Below, piece by piece: positions 26,148 to 35,891 of a stretch of DNA of 64,000 nt (its first letter is position 1; each line of letters opens with the position of its first letter). The stretch comes from Rhodoferax antarcticus ANT.BR. GTDB lineage: Bacteria; Pseudomonadota; Gammaproteobacteria; Burkholderiales; Burkholderiaceae_C. The notes beneath the pieces were generated by a model. That model saw only the letters and a list, made by a program, of their open reading frames with translations, did not search any database and was not told the origin of the DNA. The stretch lies in assembly GCF_001938565.1 (NCBI RefSeq), contig NZ_MSYM01000018.1, positions 186,001 to 250,000 of the forward strand, written 5' to 3'. The position numbers were made by a program, and so were the translations under genes.

Positions 26148-27457
26148 GAAATCACGGTCTGCGCCACCAGCCGGTCATCACCCAACACAATCATCGCAAA
26201 CAGCAGCTCGTCCAGGCTGCTGGCTTGCGCGGTGCGGCGTGCAAGCAGCGGCGTGGCCTGCGGGTTGAGCAGCACAAAGTCCGCCTCGCAGCCCGGCTGC
26301 AGGTTGCCCACCACACCGCCCAGGCCCAGCGCCTGCGCCGCGCCAGCGGTGTGTTGCCACCAAAGGTGCTGGGGCGACAGCGACAAACCCGTCTTGGTCT
26401 GCCCAACGCGGCCCACGTAGTAAGCCGCCAGCATGGTGTGAAACGGGCTGAAACTGGTGCCACCGCCCACATCATTGGCCAGGCCGTACTGGAAACCCAC
26501 GCGGTCGGCCCCGGCGTAGTCAAAAAAGCCACTACCCAGAAACAGGTTGCTGGTCGGGCAGACGGCCGCCGCAGCACCGCTGTCACGCATCAGCGCCCGG
26601 TCGGCATCGTCAAAGTGAATGCAATGCGCGTAGATAGCGCGCTGTCGCAGCAGGCCAAAGTCGGCGTAGGTGGACAGGTAACTGCTGAAGGCCGGAAAAA
26701 GATCCCGCGCCCAGGCAATTTCTTCGTGGTTTTCCGCCACATGGGACTGGATCCAGACACTCGGGTAACGCGCCGCCAGTTCGCCCGCGCCGCGCAACTG
26801 GGCGTCTGAGCTGGTGGGCGCAAAACGCGGCGTGATGGCGTAGCCCAGGCGGTCCACGCCGTGCCAGCACTGCAACAAGGTTTCGGAGTCGATCAGACTT
26901 TGCTCGGTGGCGTCCGAGCCGCCGGGCTGGGAGGACTGGTTCAGCAGGTCGGGCGGTGCGTGCCGGTCCATCAGGCACAGGCCGGTGATCAGCCGCAGGT
27001 GTTGGCGTTGTGCCTCGGAAAACAAGGCCTGCACCGAGGCCGGGTGCGAGGTGGCAAAAGTCAGCGCCGTGGTCACGCCGTTGCGCAGCATCTCCGCTAC
27101 AAAGAATGTAGCTGCTTGCGCACAGTAGTCGGGGGCTGCAAAGCGATTTTCTTCTGGAAAGGTGTAATGCTCAAGCCATGGCAGCAAGCCCTCTGCAGGC
27201 GAACCGATGACGTTGGTTTGCGGGTAGTGGCTGTGCAAATCCACAAAACCCGGCGCGATGATATGCCCCGGAAAATGCTGCACCGGCACATTCGGGTAGC
27301 GCGCCGCCAGGCCACGGTACGGCCCCACGGCCTGCACCACCTGGGTGCCCTGCGCGTTTTGGTCCACCACCAGCAAGCCATCTTCTTCATAGACGGCGCT
27401 TTGGCCAGGATCACTGTGAGGCCGGAAATACAGGAGGGCAGATCGGTAGGCTTGCAT
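26144..27457 (-). CDS. guaD: Guanine deaminase
   Basis: Converts guanine to xanthine. The 437-aa amidohydrolase has the zinc-binding GFVDLHSHYPQTNVIG near residue 70, LITGLCLMDRHAPPDL, HVAENHEE and VCPTSNLFLGSGFF. The stop codon lies inside dispersed repeat copy 3. Together with add and the BMP-type transporter downstream it suggests purine salvage or catabolism. Confidence 0.92.
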   Translation of the reverse strand: MQAYRSALLYFRPHSDPGQSAVYEEDGLLVVDQNAQGTQVVQAVGPYRGLAARYPNVPVQHFPGHIIAPGFVDLHSHYPQTNVIGSPAEGLLPWLEHYTFPEENRFAAPDYCAQAATFFVAEMLRNGVTTALTFATSHPASVQALFSEAQRQHLRLITGLCLMDRHAPPDLLNQSSQPGGSDATEQSLIDSETLLQCWHGVDRLGYAITPRFAPTSSDAQLRGAGELAARYPSVWIQSHVAENHEEIAWARDLFPAFSSYLSTYADFGLLRQRAIYAHCIHFDDADRALMRDSGAAAAVCPTSNLFLGSGFFDYAGADRVGFQYGLANDVGGGTSFSPFHTMLAAYYVGRVGQTKTGLSLSPQHLWWQHTAGAAQALGLGGVVGNLQPGCEADFVLLNPQATPLLARRTAQASSLDELLFAMIVLGDDRLVAQTVIS

Positions 27458-27525
27458 CAGCCGCAGAGCTTAGCCAATTTGCCAGTAGCAGGCCTCGACG
27501 CATGCCGCGCGGCGATAATCGCCCG

Positions 27526-28071
27526 ATGATTTCTTCAAGCCCAGCTCCTCTTTTGACCCTTTGGCGGCCGATTTTGGCCATGCTGGTGGTCATTGTTTCG
27601 TCTAATTACCTGGTGCAGTTTCCGATCAACGACTGGTTGACCTGGGGTGCCTTTACCTTCCCGGTGGCGTTTTTGGTTACTGACTTGACCAACCGCGCGC
27701 TGGGCAATGTGGCTGCCAGGCGTGTGGCCTTGGCCGGTTTTGCGGTTGCAGTGGTGGTGTCGCTGGCGCTGGCACCGTGGCGCATTGCGCTGGCCTCGGG
27801 CGTGGCGTTCCTTGTGGGCCAGTTGCTAGACATTGCGGCGTTTAATCGCCTGCGCACCGCGTCGTGGTGGAAGGCACCGCTGATTGGCTCGGTGGTGGCC
27901 TCCGTTGTGGATACCGCGGTGTTTTTCTTCCTGGCTTTTTACGGCTCGGACATGAACTGGCTGATGCTGGCCACCGGCGACCTGAGCATCAAATGCCTGA
28001 TGGCTGCCCTGCTGCTGGCACCCTACCGGGCGATGCTGCCGCGGCTGCAACTCAGGGTGCCGGTGCGCTGA
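27526..28071 (+). CDS. YhhQ/VUT family transporter (queuosine precursor type)
   Basis: The 181-aa product has about five membrane helices and the family motif TFPVAFLVTDLTNRALG, plus WWKAPLIGSVVASVVDTAVFF. Members import queuosine precursors such as preQ0; with purine genes on both sides this fits. ATG 27526 is chosen; ATG 27502 would add eight polar residues. Confidence 0.82.
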   Translation: MISSSPAPLLTLWRPILAMLVVIVSSNYLVQFPINDWLTWGAFTFPVAFLVTDLTNRALGNVAARRVALAGFAVAVVVSLALAPWRIALASGVAFLVGQLLDIAAFNRLRTASWWKAPLIGSVVASVVDTAVFFFLAFYGSDMNWLMLATGDLSIKCLMAALLLAPYRAMLPRLQLRVPVR

Positions 28072-28089
28072 TTGCCTAATCGGCAGCCC

Positions 28090-28111
28090 CGTGCTGCCAG
28101 CCAGCAGCACG
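28090..28111. terminator. Hairpin between convergent genes
   Basis: CGTGCTG and CAGCACG pair around an 8-base loop, between the ends of the VUT transporter gene and add. There is no T-run, so termination strength is uncertain. Confidence 0.4.
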
Positions 28112-28115
28112 CCCC

Positions 28116-29156
28116 CTATTCAAAGGTTTCAAACAGCTCGGCCAACTGGTCTTGGTAGGCCCGTTTGGCGGATGCATCTATAAAACTCGCCTCAAAGCTG
28201 TTACTCGCCAGTTGGAAAGCATTTTGTGCTGTCAGGCCCAGTGCGGCAAATGTCTGGGCGAAGTTCTCGTTGATGTAACCGCCAAAGTACGCGGGGTCGT
28301 CCGAATTGACCGTGGCGACCAAGCCCGCCTGCAGCATCGCACCCAGGTTGTGTTGCGCCAGACTGGGAAACACTCTTAACTTCAGGTTGGACAGCGGGCA
28401 GACGGTGAGCGGCACTTTGTCGCGGGCCAAGCGCGCCACCAGCGCCGGGTCTTTCATCGCTTGCACTCCATGATCGATGCGTTCGACTTTAAGAGCATCC
28501 AGCGCGGCCCAGATATAGGCTGGCGGCCCTTCTTCCCCGGCATGGGCCACCAGGTGCAGCCCCAGGCTACGCGCCTTGGCAAACACCCGAGTGAACTTTT
28601 CTGGTGGATGCCCCAGCTCGCTTGATGCCAGTCCGACGCCCACCAGCTTGTCAAGATGGGGCATGGCTTGCTCCAGCGCTTCAGACGCTTCTTCTTCGCT
28701 CAGATGGCGCAGAAAACAGAGGATGAGACTCGCGCTGACGCCCAACTGCTGCTGTACGTCGACGCAGGCGCGGTGCAGGCCGTTGATCACCGTGTCGGCG
28801 CTCACACCATGCCCGGTGTGCGTCTGGGTGTCAAAAAAGATCTCGGTATGCAGCACCCGGTCTGCTGCGGCACGCTGCAGGTAGGCCCAGGCCATGTCGT
28901 AAAAGTCCTGCTCGGTACGCAATACCAGCGTCCCTGCGTGATACACGTCCAGAAACGCCTGCAGGTTGCCAAACACATAGGCACGTTTGAGAGCCGCAAC
29001 ATCTGCATACGGCAAGCTCAGGCCATTGCGCGCAGTCAGCGCAAACATCAGTTCGGGCTCCAGCGAGCCTTCAATGTGCATATGCAACTCAGCCTTGGGC
29101 ATCCGCTTGAGCAAGTCTGGCAGGCGCTCAGCGCTAACTGGTTTGACAAGGGTCAT
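28116..29156 (-). CDS. add: Adenosine deaminase
   Basis: Converts adenosine to inosine (or adenine to hypoxanthine in the adenine-deaminase branch). The 346-aa product has PKAELHMHIEGSLEPELMF at the N-terminus, HAGEEGPP, ERIDHGVQAM and VNSDDPAYFGG at the zinc site. It follows the ABC transporter operon but is separated from it by a strong terminator. Adenine versus adenosine specificity is not decided here. Confidence 0.9.
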   Translation of the reverse strand: MTLVKPVSAERLPDLLKRMPKAELHMHIEGSLEPELMFALTARNGLSLPYADVAALKRAYVFGNLQAFLDVYHAGTLVLRTEQDFYDMAWAYLQRAAADRVLHTEIFFDTQTHTGHGVSADTVINGLHRACVDVQQQLGVSASLILCFLRHLSEEEASEALEQAMPHLDKLVGVGLASSELGHPPEKFTRVFAKARSLGLHLVAHAGEEGPPAYIWAALDALKVERIDHGVQAMKDPALVARLARDKVPLTVCPLSNLKLRVFPSLAQHNLGAMLQAGLVATVNSDDPAYFGGYINENFAQTFAALGLTAQNAFQLASNSFEASFIDASAKRAYQDQLAELFETFE

Positions 29157-29265
29157 GATGAATTTGAGCGTTTTGTACAGCGCTCAGTCTAGCGGAGCGA
29201 AGGTGCCGCATTGGCAGGGCAGCCTGGTGTCCGACCAGGGTCTATCAGCAGCAAACACCCAAAAC

Positions 29266-29290
29266 AAAAGCCGCCCAAAGGCGGCTTTTT
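29266..29290. terminator. Bidirectional rho-independent terminator
   Basis: GCCGCC and GGCGGC pair around CAAA, with A-runs on one side and T-runs on the other, so it works in either direction. It lies 14 bases beyond the BMP lipoprotein stop. Confidence 0.85.
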
Positions 29291-29303
29291 ATGCCAGCTG
29301 AGC

Positions 29304-30476
29304 TTATTTGCTGCCAGGCACCTTGCCTTCCACGCCCTTGACGTAGAAGTTGATACCGCTCAGGAACGTGTCGTCAGCCACGGCGTCTTTGGCCAGCACT
29401 TCCTTGCCCGCGTTGTTCTTCAAGGGGCCTTTCCAGATGGCAAACGAGCCGTCTGCCAGACCCTTCTTGACTTCTTCCACCCGGGCCTTGGTCTCAGCGG
29501 GCACGTCTTCGGCGATGGAGACGATATCAATCGCGCCCTCTTTCACACCCCACCAGCTGTGTGAGCCTTCTCCCGCCTTCCAGCTGCCATCCAAGACCTC
29601 ATTGGTGGTCTTGACGTAGTACGGGCCCCAGTTGATCACGGCAGAAGCCAGATGCGCTTTGGGTCCGTAGGCGGTCATGTCGGAATCCCAGCCAAAGGCG
29701 CGCTTGCCCTTGGCTTCGGCGGTCTTCAGCACCGCAGGGGAGTCGGTGTTCTGGAACAGCACGTCAGCACCGCCATTGATCAAGCTGGTGGCAGCTTCGG
29801 TTTCTTTCGGCGGGTCAAACCAGCCGTTCACCCAAACCACCTTGGTCTTGATCTTGGGGTTGCTGCTTTGCGCGCCCAGGGTAAAGGCGTTGATATTGCG
29901 AAGTACTTCAGGAATCGGCACCGAGCCCACCACGCCCAGCATGTTGCTCTTGGTCATAGCGCCAGCAATCACGCCAGCCATGTAGGCACCTTCGTAGGTG
30001 CGGCTGTCGTAGGTGCGCATGTTGTCGGCTTGTTTGTAGCCGGTAGCATGCTCAAACTTGACGTCATTGAACTCGGCCGCCACCTTCAGCATGGGCTCCA
30101 TGTAGCCAAATGTGGTGCCAAAAACCAGCTTGTTGCCTTGACCTGCCATGTCGCGAATGACACGCTCGGCGTCAGCGGACTCAGGCACGTTTTCCACAAA
30201 AGAGGTGACGATCTTGTCGCCAAACTCGGCTTCCAGGGCTTTACGGCCATTGTCATGGGCAAACGTCCAGCCGCCGTCACCCACCGGGCCGACATAAACG
30301 AAACCGATCTTCAGCGGATCTGGCTTGGCGGGTTCAGGGGCCGATACCACCGGGGCGGGCGCAGGTGCAGGCGCGGGCGCCGGCTCCTCTTTTTTGCCAC
30401 AGCCCACCAACGCGGCGGCGGCCACGGCGGAGAGTGCAGCCGCTTTGAGCAGCGTACGTTTTTGCAGATCAGTCAT
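29304..30476 (-). CDS. BMP family nucleoside-binding lipoprotein
   Basis: Periplasmic binding component of the ABC transporter encoded upstream. The 390-aa product has a signal peptide ending in a lipobox (AAALVGCG), an Ala/Pro-rich spacer, and the BMP/PnrA domain with GFVYVGPVGDGGWTFAHDNG and GTTFGYMEPM. Family members bind purine nucleosides. It is last in the operon. Confidence 0.9.
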   Translation of the reverse strand: MTDLQKRTLLKAAALSAVAAAALVGCGKKEEPAPAPAPAPAPVVSAPEPAKPDPLKIGFVYVGPVGDGGWTFAHDNGRKALEAEFGDKIVTSFVENVPESADAERVIRDMAGQGNKLVFGTTFGYMEPMLKVAAEFNDVKFEHATGYKQADNMRTYDSRTYEGAYMAGVIAGAMTKSNMLGVVGSVPIPEVLRNINAFTLGAQSSNPKIKTKVVWVNGWFDPPKETEAATSLINGGADVLFQNTDSPAVLKTAEAKGKRAFGWDSDMTAYGPKAHLASAVINWGPYYVKTTNEVLDGSWKAGEGSHSWWGVKEGAIDIVSIAEDVPAETKARVEEVKKGLADGSFAIWKGPLKNNAGKEVLAKDAVADDTFLSGINFYVKGVEGKVPGSK

Positions 30477-30556
30477 GTGAATTCCTTACTTAAGGGGGTT
30501 ACGACGGGTGAAACAAACAGTGATTATGAACGCAGAGCAGACCGTTTCGTCAAGGT

Positions 30557-31480
30557 TCAGCCCCCTGGATAAAACGGCTTGCCAATGCTGGCGGGCATGT
30601 TGATGCGAATCCACTGCGGGTTGCGCGAGATGATCGCCAGCACAAGAATGGTGGCCAGATACGGCAACATGCTCAAAAACTGGCTGGGTACATCTACGCC
30701 AATGCCCTGCAGGTGAAACTGCAACATGGTCACGCCGCCAAACAGGTAAGCACCAAGCAACACCCGTGCCGGGCGCCAAGTGGCAAAGGTGGTGAGCGCC
30801 AGCGCAATCCAGCCCTTGCCCGCTACCATGCCTTCCACCCACAGAGGGGTGTAGATGACTGAGATATAGGCACCCGCCAAGCCGCACAACGCGCCACCGG
30901 CCACCACCGCAGCCAAGCGGATACTGCGCACCGGGTAGCCCAGGGCGTGGGCCGACTCAGGGCTTTCGCCTACGCTGCGCATGATCAGGCCGCTGCGGGT
31001 GCGGTACATGAACCAAATCAGCGCCAGCGCCAACACCACCGTCAAGTACACCAGCGGGTGGTGTCTGAAGAGTGCCGGGCCAACCAGAGGAATGTCTGAC
31101 AGATAAGGAATGGCGAACGAGGCACGCTGCGGAATTTTGGCCTGCACAAAATTGGTGCCCACAAAGGCCGAGAAACCGGTGCCAAACAAGGTGAGTGCCA
31201 ATCCGGTGGCGTATTGGTTGGTGTTAAGCCAGATCACCAACACCCCAAAAATGGCGGCAAGCCCTGCGCCAGCGGCCATACCAGCCATAAAACCAAGCAT
31301 ATCCGAGCCGGTCGTCACGACCGTGGCAAACCCGGCAATGGCTGCGCACAGCATCATGCCCTCCGCCCCCAGATTGACGATGCCCACCTTTTCGTTGATC
31401 AACAGCCCCAGCGAGGCGAGTGCCAGCACCGTGCCGGCGTTCAGCGTGGCGGCCAATAACAGCGCATAAGACTCCATCAT
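30557..31480 (-). CDS. Nucleoside ABC transporter permease 2
   Basis: Inner-membrane permease of the BmpC/NupQ type. The 307-aa product has eight or more hydrophobic helices and the conserved LASLGLLINEKVGIVNLGAEGMML and VGESPESAHALGYPV. Its start overlaps the stop of permease 1 by four bases. Confidence 0.88.
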   Translation of the reverse strand: MMESYALLLAATLNAGTVLALASLGLLINEKVGIVNLGAEGMMLCAAIAGFATVVTTGSDMLGFMAGMAAGAGLAAIFGVLVIWLNTNQYATGLALTLFGTGFSAFVGTNFVQAKIPQRASFAIPYLSDIPLVGPALFRHHPLVYLTVVLALALIWFMYRTRSGLIMRSVGESPESAHALGYPVRSIRLAAVVAGGALCGLAGAYISVIYTPLWVEGMVAGKGWIALALTTFATWRPARVLLGAYLFGGVTMLQFHLQGIGVDVPSQFLSMLPYLATILVLAIISRNPQWIRINMPASIGKPFYPGG

Positions 31481-32544
31481 TTGCTCCTGTTTTTCTGCAG
31501 CACCAGCCGGTAGTTCACCAGCGTGTCACACGCCAAAAGGCTGAACAGCAGTAAACCCTGAAACACCCCGGTAAGTGATTTGGTCAGCCCCAAACGCGAC
31601 TGCGCCAGCTCACCACCGATGTAAAACATGCTCATCAACAAGGCCGACAACACCATGCCCACCGGGTGCAGGCGCCCGACATAGGCGACGATGATGGCGG
31701 CAAAGCCGTAGCCCGCCGGTACATAGGTGGTGAGCTGGCCGATGGGCCCCGCCACTTCCAGCGCACCCGCCAGCCCAGCGGCGCCACCAGAGATCAACAA
31801 CGCCGTCCACAAAGCCTTGCGCGACGAAAACCCGGCATAACGCGCTGCCGCTGGTGCCAACCCACCTACCTGCAGCGAAAACCCGGCACGCGTACGAAAC
31901 AAAAATATCCACAGGCCAACCACACCCAACAACGCAAAAAACACCCCGATGCTGACCCGCGAGCCACTGAACAGGCGCGGAATACGCGTGACCGCATCGA
32001 ACGTCTTGCTTTGCGGAAAGTTGAACCCCATCGGGTCCTTCCACGGCCCGCCCACTAGGTAACTCAACAGGTGCACCGCCACATACACCAGCATCAGGCT
32101 CACCAAAATCTCATTGGCATGAAAGCGGTCGCGCAACAAGGCGGTCATGCCCGCCCACAGCGTGCCACCGAGCACACCGGCGAGCAAAATAGGCACAACG
32201 ATCCACGCGCCGGTGCCGGGCTCGGCCAGCAGCGCCACCCCGGCGGCAAAAATGGCCCCGATGATGTACTGCCCTTCGGCACCAATGTTCCAGACATTCG
32301 AGCGAAAACACACCGCCAGCCCCAGCGCGATGATCAACAGCGGCGTGGCCTTGACCAGCAACTCGCCCCAGGCGTAGCCGCTTTGAATCGGCAGCCAGAA
32401 AAACATCTGCAGCCCCTTGACCGGGTCTTTGCCCAGCGCGGCAAACATCAGCGTGCCAATCAGCACGGTGATCATCAACGCCAGCAGCGGCGAGGCGTAG
32501 GTCCAGACCCTGGATGGCTCGGGGCGCGCTTGCAGCTTAAGCAT
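31477..32544 (-). CDS. Nucleoside ABC transporter permease 1
   Basis: Partner permease of the NupP type. The 355-aa product has many membrane helices and the typical FRSNVWNIGAEGQYIIGAIFA and LRDRFHANEILVSLMLVYVA. It overlaps the ATPase gene by 8 bp and permease 2 by 4 bp. Confidence 0.88.
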   Translation of the reverse strand: MLKLQARPEPSRVWTYASPLLALMITVLIGTLMFAALGKDPVKGLQMFFWLPIQSGYAWGELLVKATPLLIIALGLAVCFRSNVWNIGAEGQYIIGAIFAAGVALLAEPGTGAWIVVPILLAGVLGGTLWAGMTALLRDRFHANEILVSLMLVYVAVHLLSYLVGGPWKDPMGFNFPQSKTFDAVTRIPRLFSGSRVSIGVFFALLGVVGLWIFLFRTRAGFSLQVGGLAPAAARYAGFSSRKALWTALLISGGAAGLAGALEVAGPIGQLTTYVPAGYGFAAIIVAYVGRLHPVGMVLSALLMSMFYIGGELAQSRLGLTKSLTGVFQGLLLFSLLACDTLVNYRLVLQKNRSK

Positions 32545-34126
32545 GGCCAGCCCCCTGCGCCGCGTCCACCGTGGCCGCCATTTCGGCCAGATGGGCTTGC
32601 ACCTCAGGGTCCCACAGGCCGCTCATCCACTCGCCGATGGTCTCCACCGTGGCATCCGCTGCGGGTACGGGGGGCGACAACTGGCCGCGCGCCATCACAT
32701 GCAGGCGGTCAGACACTTCAAACAGCTCATCGAGTTCTTCGCTGACCACCAGCACCGCGCAGCCTGCATCGCGCAGCGCCAGAATCTCGCCGCGAATCTG
32801 CGCCGCAGCGCCCACATCCACCCCCCAGGTGGGTTGCGACACGATGAACAGTGTGGGGTTGGCGTCAATCTCGCGCCCGACAATGAATTTCTGCAAGTTG
32901 CCGCCCGACAGCGAACGTGCCTCAGAGCGCGGCCCGCCAGCTTTGACGTTGAAGCGTGCAATGATGTCCGCCGCCTGCGCCTCCAACTGTTTGACGCGCA
33001 CCCAGCCTCCGAAAAAGCCGGGGTAGGCAATGGCTTCTTGGCGCGTCAGCAACAGATTCTGCGCCAGCGACAGCGTCGGCACGGCACCGCGGCCCAAACG
33101 CTCTTCGGGCACAAAATGCAGACCCAACTCGCGCCGACGCCCTGGGTGCATGGCAGACACATCCACCTGGCCCATGCGTACACTCCCCGGCTTGGGTCGA
33201 CTGTCTTCTCCGGACAACGCGCAAAGCAGCTCCTTCTGGCCGTTGCCTGACACGCCTGCAATACCCACCACCTCTCCCGCGCGAACTTCAAAAGAGATGC
33301 CCTCCAGATCCACACCAAACTGGTCTTCACGCGCCAAGGTGAGGTTGCTTACCCGCAGCACACTCGGGCCGGGGTCTTGCACGCGATGCGTCAACTGCGG
33401 CGGCTCGGCGCCAATCATCATGCGTGACAGCGACGCATTGCTCTCGTTGGCCGGATTGCAAACGCCGGTGACCTGGCCGCCGCGCAGCACCGTGCAGGCG
33501 TTGCAGAGCTCGCGAATTTCGTGCAACTTGTGGCTGATGTAGAGGATGCTGCAGCCCTCGCTGGCGAGCTTTTTCAGCACCACAAAGAGCTTTTCAACCG
33601 CCTGCGGGGTCAGCACCGAGGTGGGTTCGTCCAGTATCAACAGCTGCGGGTTGGTCAGCAGCGCGCGGATGATTTCCACCCGCTGCATCTCACCCACGCT
33701 CAAAGTGTGCACCGGGCGCACCGGGTCGATGTCGAGCCCGTACTCGGCGGCTTTGGCCTCGATGCTGCGGGTAACTTCCGCCAGACTCAGGGTTTTGCTC
33801 AGGCCCAGCCAGACGTTTTCAGCCACGGTAATGGTGTCAAACAGGCTGAAGTGCTGAAACACCATGCTGATGCCCAGAGCCCGCGCCTCTTGCGGGTTTT
33901 TGATGTGCACCACCTGGCCGTTAAACATCACCGTGCCTTCGTCGGGCTTGACCGAGCCGTAGATGATCTTCATCAACGTGGATTTGCCGGCTCCGTTCTC
34001 GCCCAGCACCGCATGGGTTTCACCTGGCAGCACCCTTAATGACACCTCGCTGTTGGCGACCACACTGGGGTAACGCTTGGTGATGCCGCTGAGCTGGAGT
34101 CTGGGTGGGGTCATGGGCGCAGGCAC
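32537..34126 (-). CDS. Nucleoside ABC transporter ATPase (duplicated)
   Basis: Drives uptake of nucleosides. The 529-aa product holds two ABC domains as in RbsA/NupO: Walker A GENGAGKST, signature SVGEMQRVE and Walker B LLILDEPTS in the first; GVSGNGQKE and SGGNLQKFIVGRE in the second, degenerate one. First gene of the operon. The GTG at 34126 or the ATG at 34114 may be the start; neither has a clear ribosome site. Confidence 0.9.
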   Translation of the reverse strand: MPAPMTPPRLQLSGITKRYPSVVANSEVSLRVLPGETHAVLGENGAGKSTLMKIIYGSVKPDEGTVMFNGQVVHIKNPQEARALGISMVFQHFSLFDTITVAENVWLGLSKTLSLAEVTRSIEAKAAEYGLDIDPVRPVHTLSVGEMQRVEIIRALLTNPQLLILDEPTSVLTPQAVEKLFVVLKKLASEGCSILYISHKLHEIRELCNACTVLRGGQVTGVCNPANESNASLSRMMIGAEPPQLTHRVQDPGPSVLRVSNLTLAREDQFGVDLEGISFEVRAGEVVGIAGVSGNGQKELLCALSGEDSRPKPGSVRMGQVDVSAMHPGRRRELGLHFVPEERLGRGAVPTLSLAQNLLLTRQEAIAYPGFFGGWVRVKQLEAQAADIIARFNVKAGGPRSEARSLSGGNLQKFIVGREIDANPTLFIVSQPTWGVDVGAAAQIRGEILALRDAGCAVLVVSEELDELFEVSDRLHVMARGQLSPPVPAADATVETIGEWMSGLWDPEVQAHLAEMAATVDAAQGAGHA

Positions 34127-34786
34127 AGATTTTGTTTGAAAATGCCGAGAAACTGGGTTTGAACAACGACGTGAAGCGGAAGTGTATTGAATAAATGACG
34201 GCAGCTGATGCCCAACGCCATAATCAATTCAAGCAAGGACGATGCCACCAGTGGCAAGAATCTTGCCGAATCAAGACAGAACCCAGACGGAAAACTGCTT
34301 GCCCTGATACCTTCGGACAGCAAAATTTATCAACGAAAGTTGATGAGGGCCTGAATGCATGGCAAGGCGCGTTGCAAGGCAGTTTGGCCGCTTGTGAAGC
34401 GTCCCCAGCGGGGCCAGTTTGCTATCGTTTTGACGTCTCACTCGGTCATGGCAATCACAGTGATATTCCAACTAACGCTCTCATAACAAGAGCTATCTAC
34501 CCAATATCAGAAAGGGCTAGAAGCCATTTTTTAGCGAATGCCAGCAGCAGCAACTTGACGCCAGCAAAATCTGCAACGCCTGTGCATCCTGCATGACGCA
34601 GGTCGCGCCATCCGCTGCAGGCTTGACGTGGGTCAGATCGAAGACGGTTCTGCGAAGAGTATGCGCTGCTCACAACCGACAAACTCGACTGGAACGGGCG
34701 CCCGTCCACTGTGCCTTTGGTCACCCGCACTAATCCGCGCAACCAGTACCATCGGGCGTTTTCATTTATCTCATCGAAAGGCCCCC
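34127..34786. other. Gene-poor stretch before the DUF6858-like gene
   Basis: About 660 bases without a recognisable gene. A 133-codon frame at 34195-34596 has no family resemblance or ribosome site. It holds GGCAAGAATCTTGCC (34253-34267), a perfect inverted repeat, dispersed repeat copy 4 (34488), and TTGACGTGGGTCAG (34623), a partial match to an FNR-type box. Confidence 0.4.
34488..34540 (+). repeat. Dispersed repeat copy 4
   Basis: AGAGCTATCTAC followed by GAAAGGGCTAGAAGCC, in the same order as the reference copy at 26097. Intergenic and somewhat diverged. Confidence 0.5.
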
Positions 34787-35176
34787 ATGAAGCAAACCAT
34801 GCTGCACGAAAAGTACCCAATATTTTTGGCTGAAATCCCCAAGACTGAGACCACCTACCAAACGGTAGACGCGCTGGTGGACTACTACAAAACCTGCATT
34901 GCCAGCAACCCGAAGGTGCAATTCATCAGCGTGTTTGACCACTATGCCCACACCAAACGCATTGAAGGCCCCATCGTTGAAGGCATGACCGCTGCAGTCG
35001 ACGTGATTTTCTGCTTTGGTTTTGCCATTCCCAGTCCGCAAATGCTGGCGGTGCGCCCGCGCTCTATCGGCATTGCCGACATGGGCAGCAAATTTGTCAT
35101 CAGCTTCATGGAAGCCCCGATGCAACCCGCCAACGAGGCCATGGAAAAGTGGACGCTGGCGCTGCGCAACGCCTGA
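34787..35176 (+). CDS. Conserved hypothetical protein, DUF6858-like
   Basis: The 129-aa product starts MKQTMLHEKYPIFLAEI and has FISVFDHYAHTKRIEG and AVDVIFCFGFAIPSPQ. I associate this family with anaerobic or nitrate-respiring proteobacteria, often beside a Crp/Fnr regulator, which is the case here. ATG 34787 follows GAAAGG by about 5 bases. Function unknown. Confidence 0.75.
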   Translation: MKQTMLHEKYPIFLAEIPKTETTYQTVDALVDYYKTCIASNPKVQFISVFDHYAHTKRIEGPIVEGMTAAVDVIFCFGFAIPSPQMLAVRPRSIGIADMGSKFVISFMEAPMQPANEAMEKWTLALRNA

Positions 35177-35183
35177 TCCAGCA

Positions 35184-35213
35184 AAAAAAAGAGCTTCGCA
35201 GTAGCGAAGCTCT
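35184..35213 (-). terminator. Terminator of the Crp/Fnr regulator gene
   Basis: AGAGCTTCGC and GCGAAGCTCT form a 10-bp stem, followed on the minus strand by eight T. It lies about 20 bases beyond the regulator stop and may also slow the plus-strand transcript of the DUF6858-like gene. Confidence 0.85.
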
Positions 35214-35232
35214 GGCTGAACCCGAGGCTGGC

Positions 35233-35856
35233 TTAGAAACCGGCCAGTGAGCGCAAGGCGCTGGGGTTCAGCAGATTCAAAACGCGGCCTGAGCCGCTGA
35301 TCAGCCGCTTGTCACGCAACTGTCGCAACACACGCGACAAGGTCTCGGGCGCAATGCCCAGCTGCGCTGCAATGCTGCGTTTGCGTTGCTGCAACTCCAC
35401 GGCCAGATCGCCTTTGGCACCAAAGCGGGCGTGGCTTAGCAGCCATTCGGCGCAACGTGCTTCCGCATCTTTGGCCAGACGGCTCATGGCAAATTCAGTT
35501 TGCTTGCGGTGCGCCATGGCGACATCGGTCAGCACAGCCCGGGCCGAACCCGGCATCTCCGTGATGGCTTGCTTGAAATCCGCAGCTGCCACAGTGCAGA
35601 GCTTGAGCGGGGTGTCAGCCACAGCGTCCACCAGATGCGGCATGCCCAAAACGACTGAGCTCGCATCCAGCCAGCACGGCCCCTCCAGCACACCAATTTG
35701 GTGCGCCATCTCGTTGGAGCCCATGACACCTAACGCGACCCGGCCCGACTCGATGAAACTCACCTGGTCGGCCTCAAAGCCACGCCGTAGAAGGACCTGA
35801 CCCCGGCCCAAGGTGCGCGTTTGCGCAAGCGGATTGATGGTGTGGACGGTAAACAT
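35233..35856 (-). CDS. Crp/Fnr family transcription regulator
   Basis: The 207-aa product has an N-terminal cyclic-nucleotide-type beta barrel (LGRGQVLLRRGFEADQVSFIESGRVALG) and a C-terminal winged helix with KRSIAAQLGIAPETLSRVLRQL. No N-terminal Cys cluster for an Fe-S centre is present, so it is closer to DNR-type than FNR-type sensors. ATG 35856 is preferred over a GTG at 35889. An FNR-like box lies just upstream. It probably controls respiration genes under low oxygen; targets are not in view. Confidence 0.85.
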   Translation of the reverse strand: MFTVHTINPLAQTRTLGRGQVLLRRGFEADQVSFIESGRVALGVMGSNEMAHQIGVLEGPCWLDASSVVLGMPHLVDAVADTPLKLCTVAAADFKQAITEMPGSARAVLTDVAMAHRKQTEFAMSRLAKDAEARCAEWLLSHARFGAKGDLAVELQQRKRSIAAQLGIAPETLSRVLRQLRDKRLISGSGRVLNLLNPSALRSLAGF

Positions 35857-35891
35857 ACTCTCGAATATGGTGTACCAAGATCGTGACACAC

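Noticed and set aside
27100..27150. Eleventh repeat copy inside guaD
   Set aside because: GTAGCTGCTTGCGC and GGGGGCTG are suggestive but the AAGGGCTAGAGG core is missing.
34195..34596. 133-codon frame before the DUF6858-like gene
   Set aside because: It crosses a dispersed repeat, lacks a ribosome site, and its product resembles no family.
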